From: a bacterium
GTDB taxonomy: Bacteria; Planctomycetota; JAFGQW01
Reading direction: 5' to 3'
Length of the DNA: 64,000 nucleotides
Assembly: GCA_030426805.1 (NCBI GenBank)
Contig: JAUHXU010000002.1
Location: 1,116,001 to 1,180,000 of the forward strand
Of the stretch, positions 63,494-64,000 are shown piece by piece. How positions within the stretch are numbered: position 1 is the stretch's first letter; each line of letters begins with the position of its first letter. The notes under the pieces are model-generated. The model ran no database searches. It saw only the letters and a program-made list of their open reading frames with translations, and had not been told where the DNA came from. The position numbers and the translations under genes were made by a program.

Positions 63494-64000
63494 GTGAACC
63501 GCGAACCCACCTTCCGCCTCCGTTTTCGGCGGGACGGCCGCGCTCGCTTCACGTCGCATCTCGACCTGGTTCGCCAGTTCGGATGGGCGTTCAGGCGCGC
63601 CGGGCTACCCGTCGCGCGCTCGCACGGCAAGCAGCCGCGCCCGCGCATCGCGCTTCCGCACCCGATTCCGGTCGGGGTCGGCGGGGCCGCGGAGGTGCTC
63701 GAAGTGGCGTTCTCCATTCCGCTGCGTCGGGCGGGCATCGTCGCTCGTTTGAATCGGCATCTCCCGGCGGGACTCGAAGTGATCGGCATTCGGCCGATCC
63801 GCCCCGGGGAGAAGCTCGTCGCGAGCGGAATGGACTACGCGATCACGGGACCGTGGCGACCCCAGCCGGGCGCGATCGAGCGCTTCGTGGCGGCCGCATC
63901 GGTTCCGGTCGAACGCGTGCGGCCCGATCGGACGACGGAGGTCGATATCCGGCCGCTGGTCGAGTCGATCCGCGACGATGGCGAGCGACTGCTGCTCGCC
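63494..64000 (+). CDS. TIGR03936/DUF2344 protein, 5' part (runs off window)
   Basis: The reading frame is open from GTG 63494 to the end, giving 169 residues without a stop. The start FRLRFRRDGRARFTSHLDLV and the segment VARSHGKQPRPRIALPHPIP match the TIGR03936 family, a protein that normally follows or is fused to a B12-binding radical SAM enzyme and sits near rng, rplU and rpmA. Its biochemical role is not established. A GGTAGG site lies just before the GTG. The partner genes are presumably to the right of the window. Confidence 0.8.
   Translation, partial: MNREPTFRLRFRRDGRARFTSHLDLVRQFGWAFRRAGLPVARSHGKQPRPRIALPHPIPVGVGGAAEVLEVAFSIPLRRAGIVARLNRHLPAGLEVIGIRPIRPGEKLVASGMDYAITGPWRPQPGAIERFVAAASVPVERVRPDRTTEVDIRPLVESIRDDGERLLLA

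Overview
The window is about 64 kb of very GC-rich, densely coded bacterial chromosome, with no CRISPR array, insertion sequence or phage module that I can see. An outer-membrane cell plan is implied by Lnt, a PilQ-type secretin, TatC and YidC. Much of the rest points to a planctomycete-like lineage: large extended versions of housekeeping proteins, Ser/Thr kinases with extra N-terminal domains, and secreted proteins with few relatives. That placement is inference; no rRNA is present to settle it. Initiation at GTG or TTG is common, and neighbouring genes often overlap by 4 to 20 nt.

Region by region: lnt (114-1682); a membrane-anchored coiled-coil protein plus a 55-residue membrane protein (1941-3009) behind a perfect-consensus promoter; the elongation operon mreB-mreC-mreD-PBP2-rodA (3202-9527); an ECF sigma/anti-sigma pair and recG (9612-13149), convergent with rho and coaE; a second membrane coiled-coil protein ending in a BRCT-like domain (16208-17422); tatC, tRNA-Gln and a secreted protein; a single-ring Clp-like ATPase divergent from a Ser/Thr kinase and a TPR metallopeptidase; a sugar-1-phosphate transferase; a metallophosphoesterase; yidC-mnmE; nrdR-smc-vanZ; the PrkA-YeaH-SpoVR stress operon (34838-39516); and a minus-strand pair of an alpha-oxoamine synthase and a GNAT protein that looks like the core of bacterial ceramide synthesis (39539-41883).

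From 42306 come a secreted kelch-like protein and four glycosyltransferases (43948-50853). An RNA-rich stretch follows: tRNA-Arg(ACG) directly before tadA, the deaminase that edits its wobble base; two tRNA-Ser genes; and the small SRP RNA. Between the tRNA-Ser genes lie two oppositely oriented copies of a long stem-loop element with a conserved core and different outer stems. Then come dnaX-ybaB, rpoN, truA, hpf, the type IV pilus set pilM-pilN-pilO/P fusion-pilQ (57980-63099), and a truncated TIGR03936/DUF2344 gene at the right edge.

The most unusual items are the stem-loop pair at 51690-52215, the BRCT-tailed envelope protein with its structured leader and its mreB-linked relative, the putative ceramide operon, and the PilO-PilP fusion.
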